Shown here: positions 36,012 through 45,695 of the stretch, piece by piece
Position numbering within the stretch: the stretch's first letter is position 1
Layout of the letters: each line of letters starts with the position of its first letter
Origin: CAZWDL01 sp964632995
GTDB lineage: Bacteria; Bacteroidota; Bacteroidia; Chitinophagales; Saprospiraceae
Assembly: GCA_964632995.1 (NCBI GenBank)
Contig: CAZWDL010000009.1
Span: forward strand, 1-64,000
Length of the DNA: 64,000 nt
Reading direction: 5' to 3'
Made by a program: the position numbers and the translations under genes
The notes under the pieces: model-generated
Databases searched by the model: none
What the model was told of the DNA's origin: nothing
What the model saw: the letters and a program-made list of their open reading frames with translations, nothing else

Positions 36012-36167
36012 GTGAAAGACTGAGCGAAGCCCTCCCTAGGTAATATTCCCCTCTCCAACCTTTAAAGTAAACATAAGGGCCTCCGTAATTTTTATTTTAG
36101 ATAAGGGGGGTTCCCGGCGGCTTTTTTCAAATATCCCTTCGCAATACCTGTGGGGTATCAATCCTAT

Positions 36168-39100
36168 ATGTTTAAGAATAACAAAATCATAAAATACCTT
36201 CTTCGAACCGCCCTGGTCCTGGCGGCAACCTTACTTCTATTGCTCGTATTGCTTAATCTGCCTCCTGTACAACAGTGGCTGACAGACCGCGCTACCGAGT
36301 ATGTACAGAAAAAAACGAACACCACGGTACAAATCGGCGGCCTGAACCTGCGACTTCCCAATTCGCTGTTGCTGCAAGAACTGTATGTGGAAGATACCGA
36401 GCAGGATACACTCGTGTATATCGGTCAGTTGAAGACTGGTTTTTCGCTCACCGGGCTGTTGTCCAAACGCATCGAGATCACGGGTGTGCAGCTCCGCGAT
36501 GTTACAGCTGACGTGCATCCGCTGGGCGACGGTATGATGAACTACCAGTTTCTGATCGACGCCTTTATGTCCGGCGGGCCGAGTCCGGAAAACAAGGAAA
36601 CTCCTTCCGGTGATGAGGGATGGACGGTATACCTTGCCGGCGCCTCGGTTGAGCTGAAAAATATCCGGGCCTACTATCTGCAACAGGACAGCACCATGGA
36701 GATGTCACTGGATTTACAAACGCTGAATGTCGACAGCCGGGAAGTGGACTTAAAACGGGGGTTGATCGACCTCGAACGGGTCGCTTTACGCAATACCCGG
36801 ATGTCTATGCACCTGAAGGAAACACAGGAGTCGCCGGCGGATACGACGGAAAGTACCGCCAGATACCGGATCAGCAGCGATGAAATTCTGCTGGAAGAAA
36901 TCGCCTATGCGCTCGAGCTGCCCGAATTAAAGCTTGGCGCTGAGGTCGGTTTAACGGAGGGGCAGTCTCTGTCCTTTCAACTCAGCCCTGACACCATAGC
37001 CATTGCATCGCCGGCTTTCGACCTGCGAGGAGGGGCTTTCCGCTACGACGTCCCCGGGGAATCACCGATGCAGGGTTTTGACTACAACCACATGGCACTG
37101 GACTCTATCGCGATAAGCCTCCGTGATTTCACCTATGACAACCTGGACATTCGCGGTGTGATCGAGCAGGCCCGTGCCGCAGACAAAAGCGGCATCGCCC
37201 TGACCGGCCTTCAGGGAAAAATCCACTACACCCTGGATTCCATTCGCGTTTCGGATCTGGAGGCCCGTACCCGCCGTTCGCTGATCCGGGCCCCCTCCGC
37301 TTTCGTATCCTTTCCCTTTATCCGCAGCGATGGCGAGTTGTCGGACATGCGCCTGGAGGTCGATATCCCGCAAGCCTTTATTCATCCCGAAGAAGTCCCC
37401 TTTTTCGTCCCCAAGTTGCTCGATTATCCGGTCTTCCAGCAATCTTTTACCGAAAGGCTAAGCCTACAAAGCCGTATTTCGGGTAAGCTCGGCGACTTGC
37501 GCATCCACCGCTTCGATCTCCGGGGATGGGATAGTCAGTTGACTGCCGAGGGGCGGCTGCGCGAGGTACTGGACCCGGAGCAGGCACAAGTTGACCTGAA
37601 AGTTCCGGTGATCCAAATCGCTCAACGAGCACTGCAAACCTGGATTCCCGAAGGGATGCTGCCGGATTCGATCGAACTTCCGCAGGAAATCAGAGGGCAA
37701 TTGCAGACCGCGGGTACGACGCGCAAAATGGATGTCGTCGTCAATCTACAAAGCAGCCGGCAAGTCAATACCCTCGCCAGCTCTTTAAAAGTAAGCGGGG
37801 AAGTCCGTCACCTCCTGGATCAAAACCGGCTGAGCTATCGCTTACAGCTCGACACCGTCTTCACCACCCGGGAAGCCCTGCGCACCCTCCTGCCCTCCTC
37901 TACCCTCCCTGACGACCTGCTCGTTATTGGCGACCTATACGGCACATTAGACACGCTGAATCCCACGCTGAATATCTACGTGCGGCGCGATACCAACCGG
38001 AGCCACCTAAACATCAGCGGCCATGTGAACCAGTTCCGGAACACGGAACTGCTGCAGACCGATATTCGCCTTGACTCAATAGATATCGCTCCCGACCTGA
38101 TCGCCGCTTTTCTACCCCATGATCTCCTTCCCCCCTACCTTCGCATACCGGCCGTACAATCCGGCTACGTTACGCTGCGTGGTGGGCTGAAAGACCTGAA
38201 AACCGGGCTCGCGCTGCAAACCAGCCTGGGAGATATTGAATCCGAGGGTTCGCTGCAGGACTCCTCCTACCGACTGCGTTTAAGCCTGGAGGATTTCGAT
38301 CCCGAAATGATTTTTGAGCCGGCGGCTTACGATTCTCTGGTAGGACGCGACCTTAGCGAAGTATCCCTGTATCTGAATGTCGACGGCGCCGGCTTTGACC
38401 CCAATGATAACCTGAACGCGAATGTCAGTCTGCAGCTCCGACCGGAGGCGCCCTCACTGAACTGGGACGAAGGCCTGCTCATACAAGGAACCATCCGGGG
38501 CAACTCCTTTCAGGCCAGCGCTTCTGTGGAAGAACCGGGTATGCAGCTATCACTAAATAGCGATGCCCTGTTCCGGAAAGACTCCCTGTTTCGGGGAAAT
38601 ATTCAATTGGATCTGTCAGAACTGAACCTGCGCACCCTACGGCTCTCGGACCATCTAATCTTTTTCAACACACAATTACAGGCAAGTATCGACGGACAAA
38701 GCACTAATCAGTTTCAGGGGAACCTGGCCCTGCGATCCGTCAACCTGCGTTTTGACAGCATTCTCGAACACGTAGACAGCTTTCTGGTCGACGTCAATTT
38801 CCAGCCTGAAGAAAAAGAAATGCTGCTTCATTCCGATGTTGCCGAGGGCTTCCTGCGCGGCCAGTTTGAATACCCGGAAGTCATTCAACAAATCCGCAGT
38901 TTTATTCGCTCTTATCTCGATCCTACTTATGCCGAATATACCCAACCTGATTCCAGCGGCGCCTATTTTGATTTCGACATTCAATTCATTCGCCCCGGCA
39001 TCCTGACTTCCGGTCTGATCCCGGAACTGACGGACTTCAGCCCTTCCACGATATCGGGCCGATACGACGCCTTCGAGGAACAGCTTTTCCTCGAGAGCAA

Positions 39101-41582
39101 TATTCCCCGCGTTCAATATGCCGGCATCGCCTTCGATTCGCTATCAGCAGGCATCGGCATCAGCCGCGACACGTTCGGCTACCGGATCAGATTCCGGCGT
39201 ATGAACGGCTTTGAACAAATTCAGGCGGAAAACCTCGTGCTGCAGGGCAGGCTGCAGGAGGGCCGGGTGATCAATCAGCTGATTCAACGCGACGAGCAGG
39301 GAGAACGGCGTTTCGATGTAGTCCTGTACGTGGATCCTAAAGAAGACCAGGTTCGCTTTCACTTTCGTCAGAAAGCTATACTCAACTATAAAGGATGGCA
39401 GTTTTCGGAACAGAACGAAGTGCTCATAGGCCAGGATACCTTAAGTGTGACGGACTGGCGGCTAACTCATGAGGAACAGTATATCCAGTTGTCGGACCGA
39501 CAGGGACAAGACCTGCTGGCCGGCTTCCAGAATTTCGATCTTCAATTCATTGCCAATACGCTCAAATACCAGAGCAACTACGTTGCCGGGATTCTCAATG
39601 GCGAAGTCACCCTTAACACCATTCGCAGCGAACCAAAGCTGGACATAGATTTCACCATTGACAGCCTGAACATCCTCGAGGCCAACCTGGGCCGTTTACA
39701 GGCCGTGGCCAGGCAGGGGGAACGCGAAGGCAGCTGGGAAGGGCAACTGGATTTCGCCGGTGAAGGCCACGACTTCACCCTGGGAGGCTCCTATCAGCCG
39801 GGTGACGGGGATCAGCAGTTGGCCTTCCGGCTGGATGCCCAGCGTATTGACCTGGCTGAACTCGAGCCGCTTTCCATGGGCGCACTGCAACAAACCGAAG
39901 GAAGCCTGAGCGGTCAAATAGATATTAACGGCAACACTGCCCAACCCAATATAGAAGGATCCATCCAGTTCCAGTCTGCCGCTTTCATGATCAGCCAGTT
40001 ACAGGTGTTATGGCAATTGGGTGATCAACCCATCACCTTTCAGAAAGTTCAGAGCGGAGGCCGGCAACTTCCCGCAGTGCAATTCAACCAGCTGACGCTG
40101 ACGGATCCCAACGGTGACCAGTTCATCCTGGAGGGTCGTATCACCACCCCTGATTTCAGCCGCTTCCAAATGGACCTGAAAACGACGGCTAATAGTTTTC
40201 TGGTCATGGACACGGAACAAGCAGATAATGACTTGTATTACGGGCAGATCGAGGCAGACTTGGACGGCCTGCTCAGCGGGCCTTTGGATTCTGCATCGGT
40301 GGTGATGAATGTGCGTACGGCTAAGACCTCCCGAGTCGTTTATAATTATCCTACTGACGCTATCGGCTCCGTCGAGTCCGGAGAAGGAATTATTGAATTC
40401 CGGGCTCCCGACACGCTGGGCGGCGGCTTCCTGCAGCAAAAACGCGAAAGGCAGCCCAGTACAATCAATCCGCTGGGTTGGGATTTCACCGTCAATGCAT
40501 CCATTAATGACAATCTGAATCTGCGCCTCATTACCAATCCGATTACCGGCGACCGTTTTGCAGGAAAAGGTGAAGGGAATATTACCTTAAGGCTTTCTCC
40601 CAGAGGCAATATCTCCCTGAGCGGTCAGGTAGAAATTCTTGAAGGAGATTACTTATTCTCCTATACCGAACTGGTTAAACGCACTTTTACCGTAATAAAA
40701 GACAGTTACATTAGCTGGACGGGTGATCCCGCTCAACCGGAATTGTTCATCAAGGCCAAGTATACGACCAAAGCCAGTCCGCTTCCCATTATGCCCGTCA
40801 CAGAAAATAGCTCTCCCGCGGAAGTTGCTCCCTTTAAGCGGCGGCAGGAATTCAATGTATTATTTACGGTATCAGGCAGGCTCAACGACTTAGAGGTGAA
40901 CACCGAAATCGAATATCCCAACACCCCTTTTAATACGAACAACACGGCAATAGAAACCGCCATCGAACGGTTGAACCAAAACGATTCCCAGACAAACACC
41001 CAGGCTTTCAGCTTGCTGCTCTTCAATGGTTTTATGTCTACCAGTATGGCGAGCAATAATGATATGCAGGTTATTAATATCACTCAGGGGCTCAATGACC
41101 TGTTGACCAATTATCTCAATAATTTTGCTGAGCAGTATATCAGTTTTGTCAATATCGACTTCAGCATCGAGTCCAGCAGTGAAGAGGTAGGCAATTATTT
41201 TGACAACACCGATTTCCGGGTGAGCGTACAGAAATCCTTCCTCAACGATCGCCTGACCGTCAGCGTGGATGGCATTGCTTCCAGTCAGGAAGCAACACCA
41301 AGCGCCAGTACCAATACCAACGAAATGCAGGCTTACCTCGACAATATTACAGTGGAATATGCGCTGACTACCGATGGCCGGTTGAGAATTAAATTATACA
41401 ACCAGCACGACCGCGACGACTTTCTAGGAGGGGATGTCATCAAATTCGGCGGAGCAATCGTGTTTTCCCGGGATTTTCAAAAACTGCGTCTATTCCCCGG
41501 CAAACAACAAGCAGAAGAGCCGGTTCCGCCACCGGACAGCACCAGAACGGACTCCACGAAGAACCTGATCAATAATGAATGA
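36168..41582 (+). CDS. tamB: Translocation and assembly module protein TamB
   Basis: This 1804-residue protein has one N-terminal membrane anchor (LLRTALVLAATLLLLLVLLNL). A long AsmA/TamB-like repetitive beta domain opens with VQIGGLNLRLPNSLLLQELYVED. The C-terminal DUF490/TamB domain contains FTVNASINDNLNLRLITNP, EGNITLRLSPRGNISLSGQVEI and LEGDYLFSYTELV. It spans the periplasm and is thought to conduct lipids or aid outer-membrane protein insertion. The last four bases overlap tamL (ATGA), implying translational coupling. A GTG at 36150 could add six residues; the ATG at 36168 is preferred. A Pro- and Thr-rich tail follows the domain. Confidence 0.93.
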   Translation: MFKNNKIIKYLLRTALVLAATLLLLLVLLNLPPVQQWLTDRATEYVQKKTNTTVQIGGLNLRLPNSLLLQELYVEDTEQDTLVYIGQLKTGFSLTGLLSKRIEITGVQLRDVTADVHPLGDGMMNYQFLIDAFMSGGPSPENKETPSGDEGWTVYLAGASVELKNIRAYYLQQDSTMEMSLDLQTLNVDSREVDLKRGLIDLERVALRNTRMSMHLKETQESPADTTESTARYRISSDEILLEEIAYALELPELKLGAEVGLTEGQSLSFQLSPDTIAIASPAFDLRGGAFRYDVPGESPMQGFDYNHMALDSIAISLRDFTYDNLDIRGVIEQARAADKSGIALTGLQGKIHYTLDSIRVSDLEARTRRSLIRAPSAFVSFPFIRSDGELSDMRLEVDIPQAFIHPEEVPFFVPKLLDYPVFQQSFTERLSLQSRISGKLGDLRIHRFDLRGWDSQLTAEGRLREVLDPEQAQVDLKVPVIQIAQRALQTWIPEGMLPDSIELPQEIRGQLQTAGTTRKMDVVVNLQSSRQVNTLASSLKVSGEVRHLLDQNRLSYRLQLDTVFTTREALRTLLPSSTLPDDLLVIGDLYGTLDTLNPTLNIYVRRDTNRSHLNISGHVNQFRNTELLQTDIRLDSIDIAPDLIAAFLPHDLLPPYLRIPAVQSGYVTLRGGLKDLKTGLALQTSLGDIESEGSLQDSSYRLRLSLEDFDPEMIFEPAAYDSLVGRDLSEVSLYLNVDGAGFDPNDNLNANVSLQLRPEAPSLNWDEGLLIQGTIRGNSFQASASVEEPGMQLSLNSDALFRKDSLFRGNIQLDLSELNLRTLRLSDHLIFFNTQLQASIDGQSTNQFQGNLALRSVNLRFDSILEHVDSFLVDVNFQPEEKEMLLHSDVAEGFLRGQFEYPEVIQQIRSFIRSYLDPTYAEYTQPDSSGAYFDFDIQFIRPGILTSGLIPELTDFSPSTISGRYDAFEEQLFLESNIPRVQYAGIAFDSLSAGIGISRDTFGYRIRFRRMNGFEQIQAENLVLQGRLQEGRVINQLIQRDEQGERRFDVVLYVDPKEDQVRFHFRQKAILNYKGWQFSEQNEVLIGQDTLSVTDWRLTHEEQYIQLSDRQGQDLLAGFQNFDLQFIANTLKYQSNYVAGILNGEVTLNTIRSEPKLDIDFTIDSLNILEANLGRLQAVARQGEREGSWEGQLDFAGEGHDFTLGGSYQPGDGDQQLAFRLDAQRIDLAELEPLSMGALQQTEGSLSGQIDINGNTAQPNIEGSIQFQSAAFMISQLQVLWQLGDQPITFQKVQSGGRQLPAVQFNQLTLTDPNGDQFILEGRITTPDFSRFQMDLKTTANSFLVMDTEQADNDLYYGQIEADLDGLLSGPLDSASVVMNVRTAKTSRVVYNYPTDAIGSVESGEGIIEFRAPDTLGGGFLQQKRERQPSTINPLGWDFTVNASINDNLNLRLITNPITGDRFAGKGEGNITLRLSPRGNISLSGQVEILEGDYLFSYTELVKRTFTVIKDSYISWTGDPAQPELFIKAKYTTKASPLPIMPVTENSSPAEVAPFKRRQEFNVLFTVSGRLNDLEVNTEIEYPNTPFNTNNTAIETAIERLNQNDSQTNTQAFSLLLFNGFMSTSMASNNDMQVINITQGLNDLLTNYLNNFAEQYISFVNIDFSIESSSEEVGNYFDNTDFRVSVQKSFLNDRLTVSVDGIASSQEATPSASTNTNEMQAYLDNITVEYALTTDGRLRIKLYNQHDRDDFLGGDVIKFGGAIVFSRDFQKLRLFPGKQQAEEPVPPPDSTRTDSTKNLINNE

Positions 41583-43996
41583 ATAAGTGCAGCATACATA
41601 AAACCTATCCTGTTTTACACCGTCTCCTGTCCCTTACGGCCTGCCTGATGATGATACTGGCTGCATCGAGTTGTTCAATAACGAAAAGGGTGCCGGAAGG
41701 TGAACTGCTCTATACCGGATCGGAACTGGAATTCCAACACGCCGATTCGATCTCGCACCGGATAATTAAAAGAGAATTAGAAGACCTCTACGCGCCACGG
41801 GCCAATCGTCGTTTACTGGGTTTACCTTTCCGGCTTTGGGCTTATAATCTCTTTTATACCAAAAAGGAAACCGGATTGATCCACTGGTTGCAATCGAATT
41901 TGGGAGAACCCCCGGTGCTTTACGATCCCAAAATTACGCGTACCGTCGAACGACTTATGGAAAATCGTTCCTTCAACCGGGGATTTTTCAATGCCGAAGT
42001 AGATAGCCGGGTAGACAGTTCCGGTAAAAAGGCCGAAGTTCTATACCACGTAGCGCTGGAAGCTCCTTACCGTTTCCAGGAATACAAAATGGCTATTCAG
42101 AATGAGGCCATTGCCGGTCATCTGGCAGGGCTGCCCCCCAGTCCTCATATCAAAGCAGGCAACCAGTACAACCTGGAGGCCTTAAAATCAGAACGCGAAC
42201 GCGTGGCGCAATGGTTGTCTAAAAAAGGATACTTTTATTTCGACCCCAATTATCTGAAGTTTATCGGCGATACCATCAGCGGCCAACGGAAGGTATCTCT
42301 GGAACTGGTTTTAAAAGAAGACACGCCCAAAGAGGATCTTCGTCCCATGTATATTTCGGACATACAGGTTTATCCCAATTTCCGGCTTAACCAGGCAGCA
42401 GATCTCCAGCAAATGGAAGTTGACAGTATCACTTTTAACTATGAGGAATTGAATGTCCGGCCCAACACTCTGTTAAATGCCATCCTGTTCAAAAGAGGTG
42501 ATCGCTACCACGTCGATCTGCATCAGCGCACCCAGGAGCGATTACTCAATCTTCCTGTCTTTCAATTTGTCAATATCCGTTTTCAGCGGGCTCCGCAAAG
42601 CGATTCACTTCTCCAGATGCAGGTTTTTCTGACGCCCCGCAAACCCAATACGATCGAGGGCTCGGTCGGGCTCTCTCACAAATCTACCGGATTCCTCGGA
42701 CCGGAAATCAACGCTACCTATATTAACCGCAATTTATTCAAGGGGGCCGAACTCTTGCGTATTTCCGGTAATGCCAGTTTCAATTTCCCTTTGAGTAGCA
42801 ATACCCGTCAGTATTACCAGGAGATTGAGGGGCTGGCCTCCATTACGCGCCCCGGGCTGTTGTTTCCCTTTCTCCCACAAAGTTTCCGGGATAAGTTAAT
42901 CGGTTCCGGCACCTCTCTCGAACTACGGTTTGCCCAGGAGCGAGCCCGCTTTCCTTTGAAAGCCGATACGGTTAGCGCTGCCAGTTTGATTTCCATCCTG
43001 GAGGAGGCCAGCTTTCCCAGCCTGGCGGAAAAACTCAGACAGGACAGCACCTACGCTCCCTTTATCGGCGTTCAGGAATTGGAGATTACCTATGGGTACC
43101 GGTGGCGGGCAAGACCGCAGGTTATTCACGAATTTAACCCCCTGCATTTCCGTTTTCAAAACGGAACTTTTGAAGACGGGGAACTGAGAAAGCTCCTCCT
43201 TATCGTCAATATCTTACAAGATAACCTGGAGCGCAGTCTCAATCTCGAACGCATGTTCATCTTTCAACCGGAGTACATTTTCAATTTTGACAGTCGCCGG
43301 CTAGCGTTGAAAAGCCACAATTACTTTTTCCAGGGCAGGATAGCCTATGCCGGCAACGAAGTAATTCCCGGCAAGAAAACGGACTTGAATCTCGGCAAGC
43401 TGGAAAGCCAGTTTTTTCAATTGGAAACCGATACCCGGTACTTCTTGATTACCGGAGGGCAGCATACCCTGGCTACCCGCTTTGTCGCCAACGCCTCTTT
43501 CCCACTAGATCAGGAGCTGATTCTTCCTTTTTTCGACTTCTATACCGTCGGTGGGCCGAATAGCGTGCGCGCTTATGCCACCAGAGAAATCGGACCGGGC
43601 GCCACCGACCCAGCCGATGGTGCTTTTACCCTGTTGCAGGGCCGTGGCGACATCAAACTGGAAAGCAGCCTGGAATACCGGCGCAGGCTGAGCAAATATT
43701 TCGAACTTGCTTTCTTCCTTGACGCTGGCAATGTCTGGCTGTTTGAAAACCGGGGCGATGATCAAAAAGAAAAATTTAATTTCAATACATTCTACAAAGA
43801 GCTGGCCTCCGGAACCGGCATGGGCCTGCGCGTCAATATCAGCGGGCTTGTTGTCCGGCTCGATCTGGCCTTTCCGCTTTCCAAGCCCTGGCTGGATCCC
43901 GGCCGGCGATGGGTGCTCGACGAAGTGGACTTTGGCGATCCCTCCTGGCGCCGGGACAACCTGCAATGGCACCTGGCCTTCGGGTATCCGTTTTAG
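41579..43996 (+). CDS. tamL: TamL-type BamA/TamA family outer membrane lipoprotein
   Basis: This 805-residue protein has an N-terminal region with a lipobox-like ILAASSC, followed by VPEGELLYTGSELEF. POTRA-type domains run from about 40 to 335 and an Omp85 barrel to the C-terminal Phe (LAFGYPF). The barrel contains PFFDFYTVGGPNSVRAYATREIGPG, carrying the Omp85 loop-6-like motif. A lipidated TamA homologue paired with TamB is characteristic of Bacteroidota (TamL). It overlaps tamB by four bases. It converges on sucD with a bidirectional hairpin between them. Confidence 0.92.
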   Translation: MNKCSIHKTYPVLHRLLSLTACLMMILAASSCSITKRVPEGELLYTGSELEFQHADSISHRIIKRELEDLYAPRANRRLLGLPFRLWAYNLFYTKKETGLIHWLQSNLGEPPVLYDPKITRTVERLMENRSFNRGFFNAEVDSRVDSSGKKAEVLYHVALEAPYRFQEYKMAIQNEAIAGHLAGLPPSPHIKAGNQYNLEALKSERERVAQWLSKKGYFYFDPNYLKFIGDTISGQRKVSLELVLKEDTPKEDLRPMYISDIQVYPNFRLNQAADLQQMEVDSITFNYEELNVRPNTLLNAILFKRGDRYHVDLHQRTQERLLNLPVFQFVNIRFQRAPQSDSLLQMQVFLTPRKPNTIEGSVGLSHKSTGFLGPEINATYINRNLFKGAELLRISGNASFNFPLSSNTRQYYQEIEGLASITRPGLLFPFLPQSFRDKLIGSGTSLELRFAQERARFPLKADTVSAASLISILEEASFPSLAEKLRQDSTYAPFIGVQELEITYGYRWRARPQVIHEFNPLHFRFQNGTFEDGELRKLLLIVNILQDNLERSLNLERMFIFQPEYIFNFDSRRLALKSHNYFFQGRIAYAGNEVIPGKKTDLNLGKLESQFFQLETDTRYFLITGGQHTLATRFVANASFPLDQELILPFFDFYTVGGPNSVRAYATREIGPGATDPADGAFTLLQGRGDIKLESSLEYRRRLSKYFELAFFLDAGNVWLFENRGDDQKEKFNFNTFYKELASGTGMGLRVNISGLVVRLDLAFPLSKPWLDPGRRWVLDEVDFGDPSWRRDNLQWHLAFGYPF

Positions 43997-44070
43997 AGGG
44001 GAATCATTGAGGAAGCATTAGCGGGCAGAGGAAAAGCACCGCGAGCCGAAAGCTGAAAAGGGAGGGCAAC

Positions 44071-44123
44071 AAAAATCAGTCATACCTGATTTTCAAAAAG
44101 GCTGAAAATCCGGCATGACTGAT
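44071..44123 (-). terminator. Intrinsic terminator of sucD
   Basis: A stem of about 21 pairs with two mismatches (44075-44095 with 44103-44123) surrounds a short loop. On the minus strand it is followed by five T. It also lies 78 bases after tamL, so it may serve both convergent transcripts. Confidence 0.75.
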
Positions 44124-44198
44124 GCTCTGCGAACTTATTATCCATGAGGGTTCCACAACCCGGATTATTCCTGCATATTGATCCATGAAGGATCCGGA

Positions 44199-45083
44199 TT
44201 AAGACCCGGCTTTCACCCCCAGGGCTTTAGCCATGGTATCACCGATATGGGCGGGCGATTTGACGACATGGATGCCGCATTCCTGCATAATTTTCATTTT
44301 TGCTTCGGCGGTATCTTCTTTGCCTCCGATGATGGCGCCGGCGTGGCCCATAGTCCGGCCCTTGGGCGCGGTCTGCCCGGCGATAAAGCCGACGACTGGT
44401 TTGGTGCCGTGTTCTTTTATGTAGTGAGCAGCATCAGCTTCCATGCTGCCGCCGATTTCACCGATCATGACAATACCCTCCGTTTCCGGATCATTCATCA
44501 ACAGCTCAACAGCCTCTTTGGTAGTGGTGCCCACGATGGGGTCGCCGCCGATGCCGATACAAGTGGACTGGCCGAGACCGGCTTTAGTCACCTGATCGAC
44601 GGCTTCGTAAGTAAGGGTTCCGGAACGGGAGACGATGCCGATGCTGCCTTTTTTATGGATGAAACCGGGCATAATGCCGCATTTGGCTTCACCGGGAGTA
44701 ATGACGCCCGGACAGTTCGGACCGACGAGCCGCGCCTCCCGGTCATTGAGATAGGTTTTTACCTTCACCATATCCTGTACGGGGATACCTTCAGTGATAC
44801 AGATGATGACCTCAATCCCGGCATCGGCCGCTTCCATGATGGCGTCGGCAGCGAAGGCCGGAGGAACGAAGATGACGGAAGTATCGGCGCCGGCTTCTTC
44901 AACGGCATCGGCTACGGTGTTGAATACCGGCAGGTCAAGATGTTGCTGACCACCTTTGCCGGGGGTGACCCCGCCGACGACATTGGTGCCGTACTCAATC
45001 ATCTGTTCTGCGTGAAAAGTACCTTCTTTGCCCGTGAAACCCTGTACGATCACACGGGAATTTTTATTGACCAATACTGACAT
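44199..45083 (-). CDS. sucD: Succinyl-CoA synthetase alpha subunit
   Basis: This 294-residue TCA-cycle enzyme subunit has the CoA-binding motif VQGFTGKEGTFHAEQMIEYGT and the LVGPNCPGVITPGEAKCGI segment. SGTLTYEAVDQ and the phosphohistidine loop GRTMGHAGAIIGG near the C-terminus complete the signature. The beta subunit gene sucC is not in this window, so the genes are unlinked here. It probably has its own promoter, overlapping the stop of the upstream DivIC-like gene. Confidence 0.97.
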   Translation of the reverse strand: MSVLVNKNSRVIVQGFTGKEGTFHAEQMIEYGTNVVGGVTPGKGGQQHLDLPVFNTVADAVEEAGADTSVIFVPPAFAADAIMEAADAGIEVIICITEGIPVQDMVKVKTYLNDREARLVGPNCPGVITPGEAKCGIMPGFIHKKGSIGIVSRSGTLTYEAVDQVTKAGLGQSTCIGIGGDPIVGTTTKEAVELLMNDPETEGIVMIGEIGGSMEADAAHYIKEHGTKPVVGFIAGQTAPKGRTMGHAGAIIGGKEDTAEAKMKIMQECGIHVVKSPAHIGDTMAKALGVKAGS

Positions 45084-45146
45084 GATCTTGAGTTAGTTTA
45101 TTAGAGTTTTCGCAACTGGAATCATCACGAAAACACTGTTCGATTG

Positions 45147-45154
45147 CAAAATTA
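45147..45154 (-). promoter_or_regulatory. Putative -7 box for sucD, overlapping divIC stop
   Basis: Minus-strand TAATTTTG matches TAnnTTTG, and its first three bases are the stop codon of the DivIC-like gene. The predicted leader to the sucD ATG at 45083 is about 57 bases. No clean -33 TTTG lies upstream. Confidence 0.35.
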
Positions 45155-45475
45155 TTTCAATTCCCCTTCTTCCTTAATAATAAAGACATCCTCATCACTC
45201 TTTTGCAGGTAGTAGCGTTCGCGGGCGAATTTTTCACGATTGACCTCCAGATCATAACGATCCTGTTCGGCCTCTTCGATCTTCTTGGAGTAGTAAGCCT
45301 TGTCTTCCTCCAGTTTATCCACGGTGCGTTGCAATTGCCACTGCGTGATAAAATCATGTTTATCGAAAAAAATCATCCAGAAGAGGAACATGGCCAGCAC
45401 CAGGAAGTATTTATTCTTCAGGGGCGCCGGAACATCCTCCAGCCATTTTTGCAACGGACTTTTACCTAAAGCCAT
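45152..45475 (-). CDS. Septum formation initiator family protein (FtsB/DivIC-like)
   Basis: This 107-residue protein has the FtsB/DivIC layout: a short cytosolic start, one membrane segment (YFLVLAMFLFWMIFF), then a coiled coil (about 48-85, LQRTVDKLEEDKAYYSKKIEE). The C-terminal part contains FARERYYLQKSDEDVFIIKE, matching the family's ReryfMkrpgEdvyvi pattern. It should join the divisome at the cell membrane. It lies 220 bases downstream of eno and 68 upstream of sucD. Confidence 0.88.
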   Translation of the reverse strand: MALGKSPLQKWLEDVPAPLKNKYFLVLAMFLFWMIFFDKHDFITQWQLQRTVDKLEEDKAYYSKKIEEAEQDRYDLEVNREKFARERYYLQKSDEDVFIIKEEGELK

Positions 45476-45650
45476 GGTATTGGGTTTTAATGGGAACCGG
45501 GCAAAAGGTTTTTCGTCCTTGCTCTTCTCTTTCCAGGCAAAGCCTGTCGGGGAGAAGAACAGCGGATTTTCGACCTTTTCCTTCCGGCCATTTCAATTTT
45601 TTTCCAATATACCCAAAAGAGGATAATATGTCAAAGAAGGTGTCCAAATT

Positions 45651-45680
45651 CGGGGATGCCTGCCTTAACAGGCGCCCCCG
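45651..45680. other. GC-rich hairpin downstream of eno
   Basis: CGGGGATGCCTG pairs with CAGGCGCCCCCG (one mismatch, one G-T pair) around CCTTAA, 16 bases past the eno stop. No T-run follows on the minus strand, so it may be a weak terminator or a stability element. Confidence 0.45.
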
Positions 45681-45695
45681 AAAGCAGCTAAGCGT

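Noticed and set aside
36150..36167. GTG start for tamB six codons upstream
   Set aside because: The ATG at 36168 directly precedes the membrane anchor and is the simpler choice; the extra residues add nothing recognisable.
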